64,000 nt of DNA. It comes from Isoetes taiwanensis (Eukaryota > Streptophyta > Lycopodiopsida > Isoetales > Isoetaceae). Shown piece by piece: positions 44,923 through 56,574 of this stretch. The first letter of the stretch is position 1. Every line of letters starts with the position of its first letter. The position numbers were made by a program, and so were the translations under genes. The stretch covers positions 1-64,000 of the forward strand of contig JAJEKV010000581.1 of NCBI GenBank assembly GCA_021234155.1, in the 5' to 3' direction. Below the pieces are notes generated by a model, which worked only from the letters and a program-made list of their open reading frames with translations, was not told the origin of the DNA and ran no database searches.

Positions 44923-47900
44923 AATCATCAAGAATTTTCAAAAAAAAAAAAAAAATATGCTAGGTATATGCCAAGATATACTTGAATATGCATAATAATT
45001 TTTTTTTTTTCCGTTTAAAGGTTAAAAATTTTTCTACGCATAGGAGGTTAAAAAACGAAAAATATTTAAACCTAAAAATACATATTTTTGGACTTTATAC
45101 GCCTGGAAAAATAATTTCGTACGTACAGAACCTATCCCTGATGACTATAGAGAGTATATCTAAGAGCTATAGTACAACATGGATGTTCAAGCAGATTAGG
45201 ATCCGCTTTCTAGAAAGGGAAATGAAAAAGGAATCATGACATTATAGACACCAAAGTCATGAACCCAAAAAAAGTTGTTCCAAGAACCTCTTGATTGTTG
45301 TCAAATGATGTATACAAATCTTCTTGAAGTTGAGATGGTGTTTAGAGTCAATGTGTCATACAAGACTAAATCTATCGATACTAGCACCAACATTATGCAT
45401 TTGTAGTAAGAGATATTACTATGATACATGGAAGTGAGACCAAGAAATGAATATTAATATTTAACATGCCAATATGTAGCACAAGAACAAAGGGTTCCAG
45501 GGGGATTTGATATGGATGTAAAAATGACAATTCTTGAAACCATAGAACATATCCCTCAAACAATTGAATGGGGGGGGTTTTTTAATCCGGGCAGTAATGT
45601 GACTGCTGCGCTTTTTGTATTGGGTCCCATAGGCAGAGTTAATTATAAAGTGGACGATAAAAACAATTTATTCTATTCTATTACATTAAATATATATCTT
45701 ATCCTTATATCCTATATCTATTATTATATATATACAATTATATTATGGGTCCTATGGGGGGGTGAAAGTAGGTAGAGATTATTCCCAGTCGATTTTTTGA
45801 GGAATTAATCGCCACAATAGGCATTTGGATTTGATGGGGGGCATGTATGGGCATGCATGGGGCATGCACCCCATCCTGGCCGGTCGGACGGGCACGTGAG
45901 AAATCGTGCCCTTGATTTTAAGGTTAAGGAAGGTGCAAAGGAAATTGTTGGTAAGTAAGCTTGATCTCGTAGTCCATCTCGAGATGGATGGTGACGATGA
46001 CACTTCAATCAACCCAAACTGACCCCCCTTTATTTGGGGGTTTTGATGTGTTGGATTAGATCTAGGGCTCAATTGGGGCATTTTATGTAGGTAATGTCCA
46101 TCCGAAATTAGAACTTTTATATTTAATGTTTATTAAATATTGGGTGTGAAAGGAAATTGTATTACATTTAATATTTAATATGGGTGAGGTGGCACTGGCA
46201 GCAATTAAGCATCATTAATTACATTGTTAGGTGGCAAGTTTTCAGTCCCGTTTCTTCTGTAACATCGTAGGTAGCTATGGCGACCTTTGCAAGTAAAGGG
46301 AAGGCCGAGCCTTCCGATTATCCTTTACAATCCTCGTTACCTCCCCTTTGTTTTTCTACGATTAGGGTTCTTATAGTTCTTCCGAATTCCTTAGCCGATG
46401 GTTTCTTTGCAGAAGCGCGATTCTTTCCCGGTGGCATCATCTTTGCTATGGCAGGAGTAAAGCATTCTTCGTATTGGAAAGGATTTTTTTGTTCCTTATT
46501 AGTGCCAGTGCATTCCGGCATTGCCAAAACCTTCCCGAAACTTACTGAAATTTCTGCCATTTTCTATTTTCTACATATAAAGAGGAGAGATCAAAAGACA
46601 GTGGGAGTTGCGCCCATTTTTATCTGGACATGTCTGGAGCTTTAATGCAGAGCTCGAACTTACGTTTGCATGTGTTTTCCTTCGATGCATTCTGAGCTGG
46701 CTATAGCGGCTTCTCTGAATGCTTTGCAGGCTTGAAGCTTTTTTCAAAGAATAAATGAGGTTCGTACTTAACAGTGGCTCTTGCTCTATTATTTGAGGCA
46801 GACACAGGTCAAGTTATCCTGCCTTTTAAGAATGGCTGTTTCTATGAAATGACAAATGTCCCAGGCAGCAACGATTTAGATATGGTATCCATTGCCAATT
46901 TCGGGGTTTTGTGCTTATTGCTTTCTGTGTTTCCGGAGGCCTTTTCAGGATTTTGCTCCCAGCTTCAAATCTTGAAAAGAAGGCGCTGGATCTGCCATTG
47001 CGTTATGCCTCTAGCAGGTTAGCATCTAGAATGATGACACAGTTGTCACTTCTCTTTTAAAATGACTCCATTTTTATTTAGCGTTGGGATTTTGCACAGT
47101 GTTGCCTGCCATTGTTTTGGTATTTCGTTGTTCATTAGAATTGCCTGTTCATTTTGGCTTTCTTTCTCATATAAGGTATCAATCCCAGTTTGACGGTGTG
47201 AACAAATGTAACGCGACCCAGCCAATTGTGTCTGCCACTGTTCTGGTGTTCCATTTTGTTCCAGTGTCTGCCAAGATGCAAATTCCTCAACCGTCTTTGC
47301 AGATTGGTACAAAATTACGCAGATATTTGTCGAAATGGGGTGCTTCGAATTTGGATGGCCTATGCTCAAATCAGGAAAGATATGGCCAGTTCATGATCTG
47401 GGTAAGAGATTCAAACATTGAGGTGCATCATCTTGAATTTGATGGCGCTGTAGGCTTGGGTCTCTGCTTTGGCCGACTTATGTGCTGATTTGGCTGTCTG
47501 GTCAATGTCTGTTGCCAGCAGCTTCGTCAGAAAGAACTGTCCCAGTGAACGTCTCCATATTCTCTGCCCAAACTGTCTGCAAGAAACAGGGGCAGCTATG
47601 GATCGCCATGTTTGTATTTTGGAAGTGCAAATCCAGTTTTCTCTGTCGGAGCTATGGTGCCTATGACGGATTTGCTTCGGAAAGTTGGTTCCCGCAAAAT
47701 CTTGTTAAATGTCCACCTTCTTGGCATGCTGATTTTCACTCTGTACCTTTTGGCTATGGCAGAGCTACCGATTGTTGGCCAGAATGGGAAAAAGAACAAC
47801 ATAGATGCTGGTTCTTCCAGCGCTCTGCACTCTGCAAGGCATGTGATAGCCTGCAACTCTTTTTCAGTTTTTGTGATTTGAAGAGCATAGAGAGAGCTAT

Positions 47901-48393
47901 GATTCTTTGAGGTTCTAACATATTGGTCTTGCAAGGATATGTACATGGTTATAGCAAAATGATGTTGCCATTTTAGAAAAGCTACTGTATGATAGATGAA
48001 TTTTATCTGTATGATAGAATTTTTATCTGGTCTAATTTGGTCTTCCCGTTATTGCAGGAAGAAGGGGTGATAATCTGGCCCCAGGCTTACAGAAACAAAT
48101 AGATGAGACTTTGGAAGAGATAACACCACGATGCATGCTTGAGATTCTTGCTTATCATTAGATGCAGAACATAAGTCCCAGCGTGAAGCTGGTCTACAAG
48201 AAGAGCTCAAACACTTGTTATGGGATGCAGGAAATGTGTCGCTATGGTTCTTGATGGGGCATTCACACGTGAGAAATTTATGAAAGAAGCTTAAGGATGG
48301 CTGCACCAGAGCAGGCAATACATAATGGCAAATGCGACAGTGGTCTAATAGATGGGAAGACATTGCTATGTAAGAATTGTTCAGCTATGTCCA
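44923..48393. other. Intergenic sequence, no assigned gene
   Basis: 46277-46645 (plus) and 46318-46560 (minus) are both open; the minus reading is hydrophilic, the plus hydrophobic, and neither is recognised. 47480-47950 is open on both strands for 90-140 codons, again without a recognisable domain. TA-rich repeats lie at 45690-45750. Confidence 0.35.
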
Positions 48394-48672
48394 TGTGATG
48401 GCTCTGCCTATATGCTTATGTCAGACATCTATTCTGAGGCATGTATGTGGTCAGATGCTGTGCGGAATAGATGAGCTTAGGCAGTGTGCAGGTGCATGGA
48501 AAAAACCTGCAATGGCATGGATTTGAGATTGATAACAACGTGCATGAGTTCTTTGTGAAGATAGAAGCCATCGAAGAGTGAAGAGATCTATGCCACATTG
48601 AAACGTCTAAGTACACAAATGAAGGAAAGCGGATACTTTCCAAAACTTGATGATGCAAATCCAGTGCAAAGT
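48394..48672 (+). pseudogene. PPR protein E/E+ domain remnant
   Basis: Plant PPR proteins of the E/DYW class bind organellar RNA and recruit or provide editing activity. Their C-terminal E module is visible in pieces: GSAYMLMSDIYSEACMWSDA followed by a short Val-Arg end (E motif, typically ...YVLLSNIYA...W.DVA.VR), then in other frames KKPAMAWI, IDNNVHEFFV, and EIYATLKRLSTQMKESGY (E+ motif). At least two frameshifts and a stop lie between them. No upstream PPR repeats could be read, and after QMKESGYFPKLD the expected DYW domain is not recognisable. This is a dead fragment. Confidence 0.75.
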
Positions 48673-48969
48673 AAGTGCCTTAAGTATTTAGTTACTGCCT
48701 TTTCCAATGTTCATCAGCAATTGCTCTGTGATTCACTAAAAACAAATGTTAAAACTCATTCCTTTTGGGAAGAAATAAGCTGGCTATTGTGGTCTCTATT
48801 TGTCCTGTGACAACTATGGAACTACGGCGATCACTCAGTTAGATCCATAATTGCAACCTTAACTAAAGTGCCAATGAGGAAATGTCATGATAAATCTTAG
48901 TTTTTTTATTTGTAAAAAGCTGCTGCTGCTGTAGATTTCTTGAACGGTATGGATGTCAGTCAGATTTTC

Positions 48970-49515
48970 TAGAAACGTGGCCATAACTCCCAAATTGAAG
49001 CTCTGTTTTATGCACAAGAACATCCGTTGGAAAGGTCACTGGAAGGTCCACAATTGATGCTAGGCGTCCATTTTCCAAATTCCTAGCAGAAATGGGCCAA
49101 AACAGTGCCAAATCAGGCAATGTCCTTGCTGCCACAGTTTTACAGTCGGGTAGAAATATGGCCATAACTCCAAAATGAAAGCTCTATTTTCTGCACAGGA
49201 ACATCCGGCGGAAAGGTCACTGGAAGATCCACAATTGATGCTAGGCATCCATTTTCCAAATTCTTAACATAAATGGGCTAAAACAAGTGCCAAATGGTCT
49301 AATGTCTTTGCTTGCCACAGTTTTACAGTTGAGTTATGGCCATAACTCCTAAATGAAAACTCTATTGTCTGTGCAAGAACATGTATTGGAAGATCATTGG
49401 TCAGTCCACAAATGTTGCTTGGCATACATTTTCAAATGCTTAGCATGAATGAGTCAAACCACCAAGTATGCACTCTTGAGCTTGGTTTTACAGCTGCAAC
49501 AAATTTTGTTACGGC
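48970..49515. repeat. Satellite array, ~178 bp monomers (same family as 33.2-34.1 kb)
   Basis: GGCCATAACTCC-type starts lie at 48979, 49160, 49338 and, eroded, 49513, giving periods of 181, 178 and about 175. Each monomer carries GAAAGCTCTnTTTT, GCACAnGAACATCC, GGAAAGGTCACTGG and CCATTTTCCAAATTC in order. The core CATAACTnnnAAnnnAAGCTCTnTTTT...TTGGAAAG is shared with both monomer types of the array at 33230-34115. Identity falls from left to right along the array. Confidence 0.88.
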
Positions 49516-51280
49516 CAGTTGAATGCTTAGCTTTCTAGATATCATAACATCATCTTAAAATAGCCGCATTACACCAAGCACATGCTCTTCTCAAGGAACA
49601 TGGCAAACAAATATGTCCCTGAGAATATGGCTTGTTGGGCCTTCAAAGCTGTTATAACTAGCTCGGTGTATATTTCATCGTGCCTATGTTGCAAGCAGCG
49701 GCATACGCCACTTCTTCATAGTTTTGAGATTTTATTTATGCGATTGGATCATTATCATTTTGCTTAGTTATTCTGTTTCTATGGTATTCATCAAATCCAG
49801 CCTTTAGTTTCTCTAGTTTATGATCTTGCTCTGGATTTTAAATGACTCCATGTTCTCTGTTTATGCGCTAAGCAGTTTTATGCGTTGAAGGCAAAATTCG
49901 ATTTACATCAAAGGTGCACTTGGTAAGAAAGCTTGCTTTCGATCTAACATGTGTGTAACGAAAGTTGTTAAATTGGCCATTTCGGACTTGCTTTATGCTT
50001 TCATAAGCATGCGAGCTATCACTAAAGCTATGAAGATTGCGGTCGACACCCCGTCAGTTTCTTCTCTTTGATGCTTCAGGTGATGGGAAGGGAGTAAGTT
50101 GGCCCTACATATTTACATAAAAGTCTCAAACATAGTTTTGTCAATGGATTTGTCTGAAACTTCCCTATATTTTGCCATATAATGCAAGTCGGGCATTATA
50201 TTAAAGGTATGAACATTATCAAGGGCATTTACATTTGTTTTGCTAGGTCCATTTTAAATGCAACCTAGTGCTTTGTCTTCAACCTGAGTCCTTCCATGTT
50301 GGATAAACTAGGGTGAGGCGTAACATCAAAGGTGTTTTTGTTACGGAATGGCATAACTAGTTCCCTGTCATTTTCATTTCAAAAACCACTTTATACTCCA
50401 ATAACATGTTGTGGATGATTTGTGCGGGGATTTTCTTTGAGCTATTGTTCCATTATAGTAAGACATCGCAACATGTCAAGACATCACATTGCATTTTATT
50501 TGGACTATTGTAGGATTTTCTGCAATGCGAGATCTGCCACAATCTATAGGTGAAAGAAAATTAGATTCGCTATTGATAATGTTCTAGATGAGTATGCACA
50601 TTCTATATATAATGTGCAATGTCGTGTATCATTAGAAATGGGCCCAATCGCTTATTGTTTATCATTTTTGTTCCCACTAGAAATGGAGGCAAAGAAAGTT
50701 TGGCACCATGCTTATTTGATGCGCTTGAGTAGATTCTAAAGTGGGATTTTTGTATCCTCGTAGATAATCAATTGTATTTCCTTAGCACATATATCTCATT
50801 AATAAAGGGGAGGTACATTTTAAATGCTTATGGTGCTTGAAATAGCTCTTGAATGTGTTCTTCAAACTTATGCTTGCAAGTGCTATGATCTTTGATCAAA
50901 GGTTGTATTTGGAGTTGATGTATCTACAAGAGGTTTCGGTGAAATTTCAAGCCTAGATGAACTTTTTCTTAAGCTGGAGTAGATTATGGATTTGTGGATT
51001 TGTAGTGCACATTATGATGTTTGCTATTTGTCTTTTAAATGCCATTTTTTTTATGTCTTTCAAATGGTTTTCCCTTTGGAGACAAAGCGTTTACATGCCC
51101 ATTTCATAAATGTCTTTGAGATTGACATGAAAGTGGTTGTGCATGTTTGTCTTGGTTCTTATTTTTATGTTTTCATTTTGTGCCTTATATATTTTATAAA
51201 AGGCATATCAATTTAGTGAGATGATTTATTGATCATTGTACATTTAATACGATGCTTTTCTAGTCCGTTGTATCTCTTAA
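49516..51280. other. Intergenic sequence
   Basis: No gene can be supported. Frames are short and unstructured. Confidence 0.35.
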
Positions 51281-51282
51281 TC

Positions 51283-51476
51283 GGGGAGATATATTGTGCG
51301 GTTCCATGAGGAGTTGTTGAAGGCGTGCCTTGGCATTTAAGGCATGAGAATCTTTTGGATCAGTTGGAGATGATGGCAATCTAGTCATACGGAGATATAT
51401 CGTGCCGGTATGGCGCCTTGGCATTTAAGGCATGAAAATCTTTTGGATCGGTTGGAGATGATGGCAATCTAGTCAT
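51283..51476. repeat. Tandem duplication of ~100 bases
   Basis: Two copies of a block with GGAGATATATnGTGC, GCCTTGGCATTTAAGGCATGA and TTGGAGATGATGGCAATCTA. The second copy lacks about 10 bases in the middle. Confidence 0.9.
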
Positions 51477-54400
51477 TTGGGAGTTGGGACATGCGATCTT
51501 GAAAAGCCACACAAATCTAAGGTATGATGCGATGTTACTAGTAATATCCTTTATCCGGGCATTTTTTGGCTTGTGAATCACATTTCTTTTGTCATTAACT
51601 GCCAGTTACTTGCTTAGCCTTCAATTGTATTAATGATTTTGTGCTTTGTAGATGGGCGGGCAAAATAGTTGCCCTATTTGACTGTGGCAACTTTTACGGC
51701 AAGTTGCATTCATTAGATTAACCACAGTGTGAGCAACAATTCATTCAATGAGGTTTTTAACTATGCGACACAATGCTTTGAACCAATTTACTAGCTCTAA
51801 AGGATGATTTACGCTAACTTAATTTTGACCTCCAACTTTAGACCTTCTTAAGCATGGTAAAAGATTTTTGGCTATTAAATCTTGCAAGGCCATTAGCCCA
51901 AGTATAGTCTAATATTATGCCCGCCGATTTACTTGGATCTTTGACCATATTTATAAACGTGTAAACATTTGCAAGATCTTCACATATCTATTTAATCTGC
52001 TTTAAGTACATTAGGTGTTAACTACCCATTACATTTACACACGTCGACAAAGCCAAAGTCTAATAAATAGATAAACTACCCGCGAATCTTAATGCAATAA
52101 TATCCTAAACTCTACACAATCCATTCTATTTAGAGCTAGATTTCACATAAGGAGTTAAGAGGCTGCCATTTAACTACCATAATAATTATTGCCAATTCAT
52201 AGGTTCTCCCCCTCATTATAAAACATTCCTAACAAAGTCTTGATTAAAGGATAGACAAGCTCTTTCATCCTTTAGAACACTAATAGTTGGCATGATAGAT
52301 ATGCATGCCATGCGTCATCTTTGGTAGCAATGCAAAATTACTAGTTTCGTACTTGGGCTTTAACTTCCTGCCGATTTTTATTGCCATAGTGTAATCTTGG
52401 GATGCTTGATGTAAAAGGAAGGATGCAAGTTAAAGTTTCTCGACAATCACTTCAAACTATCATTGCATTCTATTTTATTCCATTTTGTACATACACTTTT
52501 CGTATGCTATTTTTAGTAGCCTACTTTTTTGTAGGGCATTCAACAAACATCCTTGCGTAAGAGAATTGTTCTTAGCGAGATTGACTTGAGAGGTTGATCC
52601 AACTTGGCTATGGTTGTTGACCAAGAATTTGACCATCTACATGTTCAATATATGTTGATTGGTTGGAACTAAGTATCCTTAAAGGTACATACCTATGGTT
52701 CCCCAAAGATGCGTAATGTCCTTGATACATGGGTTTTAAGTTAAGGGGCTTAAGATTTAGTGTCGAGTAACTGTGACTACTAGCATTTGTTTAGGTTTAA
52801 GGGTTTAAGATTTTAGAGGTTCTTTGTCGAGGGTTTAGTCATTGGAGTTTATGTTATTTGGGTTTCACATGGTATAATTTCTCATTCAAAAAAAGCGGTA
52901 ATTGGTTAAGAAAGTCTTTTGCAACCTATTGACTTTGCAAAATTCCTCGTAGTACAACCTCTTACGGTACAACCCTCATAGTACAAAACTTGTATATATA
53001 TACAATTATATTGGGTGCCACAAATGATGTAGAGTCTCAAATGGTGTAGAGATTATGCCACAAAATCTTGGTAGAATTGATCTCGACCGTCCATCTTTTG
53101 AGATGGGCGGCCCGGTGATACCACCACCTCGTAACTCCCCAAGCATCCTATTGTTGGTGTACCAAAATGTTGACCTGCATTGATCTCAGTAGTCCATCAC
53201 GAGATGAGCGGCCCACAACAAAAACCCCAAATTGGTATCCTCTGTTCTCCATGGCGGTTTGAGCCTTCTTCAGTTTTGCCCTTTAGGTCGGGGTTCTTTG
53301 GCCTTGCTTTTTTCGGTTTGCTATGTCTTTGTTTTTCTTCAGGTCTTAGGCGGAGGTGGGGATATGGGCCGGCAAGGTATGAGGTATGGGAAAGATTGGG
53401 GCCGATTTGGGTTTTCCTTTTACTTTCGGTCTAATCAGGCCACATTGGCCGCCTTTTCTTAAGAAAGCAAATGATATATAATTTTGGGCGACTTCATTCC
53501 CTATCTGATGGATTTTTTGGAGAAATTTGTTTCTCTCCATATTTGGCTTAACCCGACCATATTTGGCTTCTATTTGGCTTCAATATTTATTTGTTTGTTT
53601 GGGGTTTACGGATCGGGCGATTGCTCCTTCTTTGCCTCGGTTTTCTTTTGAGTTTGCCTTCTTTGAATTTTTCTTACAGTAGCCCTTAGGATCCAGGCGG
53701 TCGAGGCTTGGCGGAGTGTTACTTGTTTGTGCTGGCTTTGGGTTTTCCTTGCTCAGATGGCAACATTAGAATCAGGTGCATTACGCGTTTTTACGTGGTT
53801 TCTACGCCTTATTCATTCCATTGCCATCCCACCCTCGTTGCCTTGTGTTCTTGGGATTACGCCCCACATGCTCTCTTTGCTTGAGTCATTGGCACAAAGG
53901 GGGTTTTTCCTTTTGCAAGTCTTCTCGGGCTCTAGTGTTTTGATTTTTCCTCTCAACTTCACAGTTTGCTCTCATGTCGGTGGTTGGGGCGTTGGACACA
54001 TGGAGGCCCTTTCTTTGTCGTCTTTTTTCTTCGGCGGTGGAGGAATTAGATTCTTATTGGTTTGAGTTTGATGGAAGTGAGGGTTGCTTCTGAGTAGCCC
54101 ATCATCTTTTCTTCCCCCCCATTTGCTTTGTTGCCAAAGTCAGCAGGGTCCTTGAGTGTTAGGGTTTTGGTCGGTAGGGTATTTTTTTGTTTGTGGATTC
54201 TCATTCCTCGACATTTTCTGCAGGCGGTGGCCTTTTCGTTCTGTGAGAAAACCGGGACGACTTTTGTTCATCGAGTTACTTCCTTTTGTTAGGCGATAAT
54301 TTCTATGACCTTTGGATTAGCGGAGTTAATGATGGCAAGTTCTTTACTTCTTTTACAAAGCGTATATCTTGCTCCAAGTTTACGAGAAAACATGGTACTG

Positions 54401-55983
54401 CCAGGTATTGCATTTTATGCTTGTCTCAATTTTGGATTGGAGAGTAGTCACGGCGCTTCCTTGCGATCTTTGGAATTCATGACTATATGGGAGATGCATT
54501 GGCTCGATTAAGCGTGGCGATGATTAAAGTGATCCCGGATGGATATGCCATCGCGAGTTTGATTAATCAGAGACCGCTTTGCTCGCCTTCCACAAAGTGG
54601 TATTTTTCTCTATTTTTTTTTTATCATTGTTGATGAATCATCATTTTCTCTTTAAGTCTAGAATTATCAACCTATTGAGTTACTTATCAATGCTAACCAC
54701 TTCATTTCTTATTCAGGGCCTTGTGACAGCAACATGGAATTATTTTTATTGATACAAGTCCATTATTGATACGAGCGATTGCAATGAGATCTTGAGAAAA
54801 TCCTTGGTATAGACTTTGGTACATATTTTTGTTGCATACAAACCCATCTCGTCCGGCTCCATCGAGGGTTGCTAGGGTCTCGCCATCGTATGTACAAAGA
54901 AAATGCCCCTGAATTTTATCGATTGTGCACAATATTTTTCGTTGCGTTAATTTATTCTTTGCTTCCATATCCTTATGGCAAATGGCCGAACTTTTATAAT
55001 TTCTTTGGGATACAATGGCGATTGGGGCCCCTATTATCATCTTCCTCCTGGATAAGATGTTTTTCGAGCCTGAAAAATCCGTTGGTTCCAATGTTCTGAG
55101 TAGAATTAGCGGATACAATTTGAAGAGATGATTTACTTCTTCCTCGTATCCTTGAGTTGATGATGGTACTGAGACAAAGTAAGTGTGTTTTTTACAGTTC
55201 CTTCAATTTTCTCGCGTTTCTTCATTGGGGTTTTTAAGAGCGGAATGAGGGTATCCTGAAATACAAAATGATAGTTCAATAGTCCTTTCCGAGAGGAGGC
55301 TGAAGCTTGACATTATAAAATAAAATCAGAAGTCACTAGCATAATGAAGCTCCATGATGTCATTAGGTTGCAGGTTACCTACGCTTTTGCTAAACCCGCT
55401 TATCCTTCATCCGGATCCACTTTAGCGATTTGCAATGTTTTATTGCAGTTCCTCTCTATCGTACTAGGGTAATAATCGCATCTCGGGGCTCAAATTGGTG
55501 AATGGCTGAGTTGTTGTTCCTTTGGTTTATTGTAACATATTTTCTCGGTTGTTTGAGTTTGCTTTGCGGCAAAAAACAGGGCGAGTGCCATTGCCATGGC
55601 TCCTTTCATACCATTATGGTTTTTCTCTTATTGTATGTCCGCCGGAGATAGAAGCTTGAGAGGTATAGCAAACAAGGCCATCGACATGGCCATGCCTCCT
55701 TTCATCTTGCTATGGCTTTCTTATTTGTCTACCTCTTGGAAAAAGCCTCCACTTGTGAAAGTATATTTCTTTGGCGGGTTAGGGGGTTCTTGTGGAGCCG
55801 ATTAGCTATGAGATGGAAACCACGAGTGCGGGGAAAAGGAACAAACACAGGCGATTCCGACTGTTGCTTTCGGCAATCATGTGATTTAATCACGAGCGAG
55901 GAACTCGGGGTTTGGGAGTCTGTCTTGGCCCCTCTTTAAATGCTCCCATAATGTATCTTACGGTTTCAACAAGTGTATAAACC
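51477..55983. other. Intergenic sequence with weak open frames
   Basis: 53180-53460, 53727-54065, 54702-55118 and 55596-55940 are open for 60-140 codons but low in recognisable content. Around 52990-53240 phrases such as GTAGAGATTATGCC and TTGATCTCnnnnGTCCATC recur, resembling 45765-45990, and may be ends of a MITE family. Confidence 0.3.
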
Positions 55984-56574
55984 ATGTGCATTAAAGTTGG
56001 ATGCATTTCTTGGGAAGTCGGCCCTAGATGCTATTGGCATCATTATTTCCGGTTATGCCCATTATATCCGAATGCCTCCATTTTTTGCAAAGGAATACCT
56101 TTCAGGTGCACTATTGCTAACTCTTGCATCTCATTCTCTCTATTTTGCGGACAAGCCCATTGTGGAGCTTTATTTATGAAGCAAAATCTGCACTTTCTTT
56201 GGTTAGCATACACATGCTTGGAGGCATTAGCAATCAAGAGCCCTACCTTTCTTGAACCCAGCTATCTCATGCAAACACTATTTGGAGTCCGGATAAGGTC
56301 AAAGCTGATACATGTTGCTCTATTTTCAATTTGGATAATGGCGAGAAATCTAATAAATGCGAATCGTTACTATTCTGGGATGCAAATTATGATGTGGGAC
56401 ACTTTATCACCAAATTTAAGTCATTTTTGGCAACGAGGGAATCGACTGGTTCTTCTAAATGGGCTCATAGTCGCGAAGCTCATTCTTTATTATCACGAAA
56501 TATCAGAATTTACGATGAGTGAATTGAAGTTGTGCTTTCAAGTGCATGGTGCTGTGTATGATAAGCAGTGAACT
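55984..56574 (+). other. Unidentified 195-codon open frame
   Basis: This is one of the longest uninterrupted frames in the window. It contains HFLWLAYTCLEALAI, FGVRIRSKLIHVALFSIWIM and ARNLINANRYYSG. The last part vaguely recalls the linker after the zf-RVT domain of LINEs (...W.IW..RN...), so it may be transposon-derived. An overlapping frame (55973-56179) is also open. No firm family. Confidence 0.3.

Noticed and set aside
45575-45765. MITE suggested by GGGTCCCATAGG and GGGTCCTATGGGG
   Set aside because: The two phrases are in direct and not inverted orientation and the rest of the arms does not pair.
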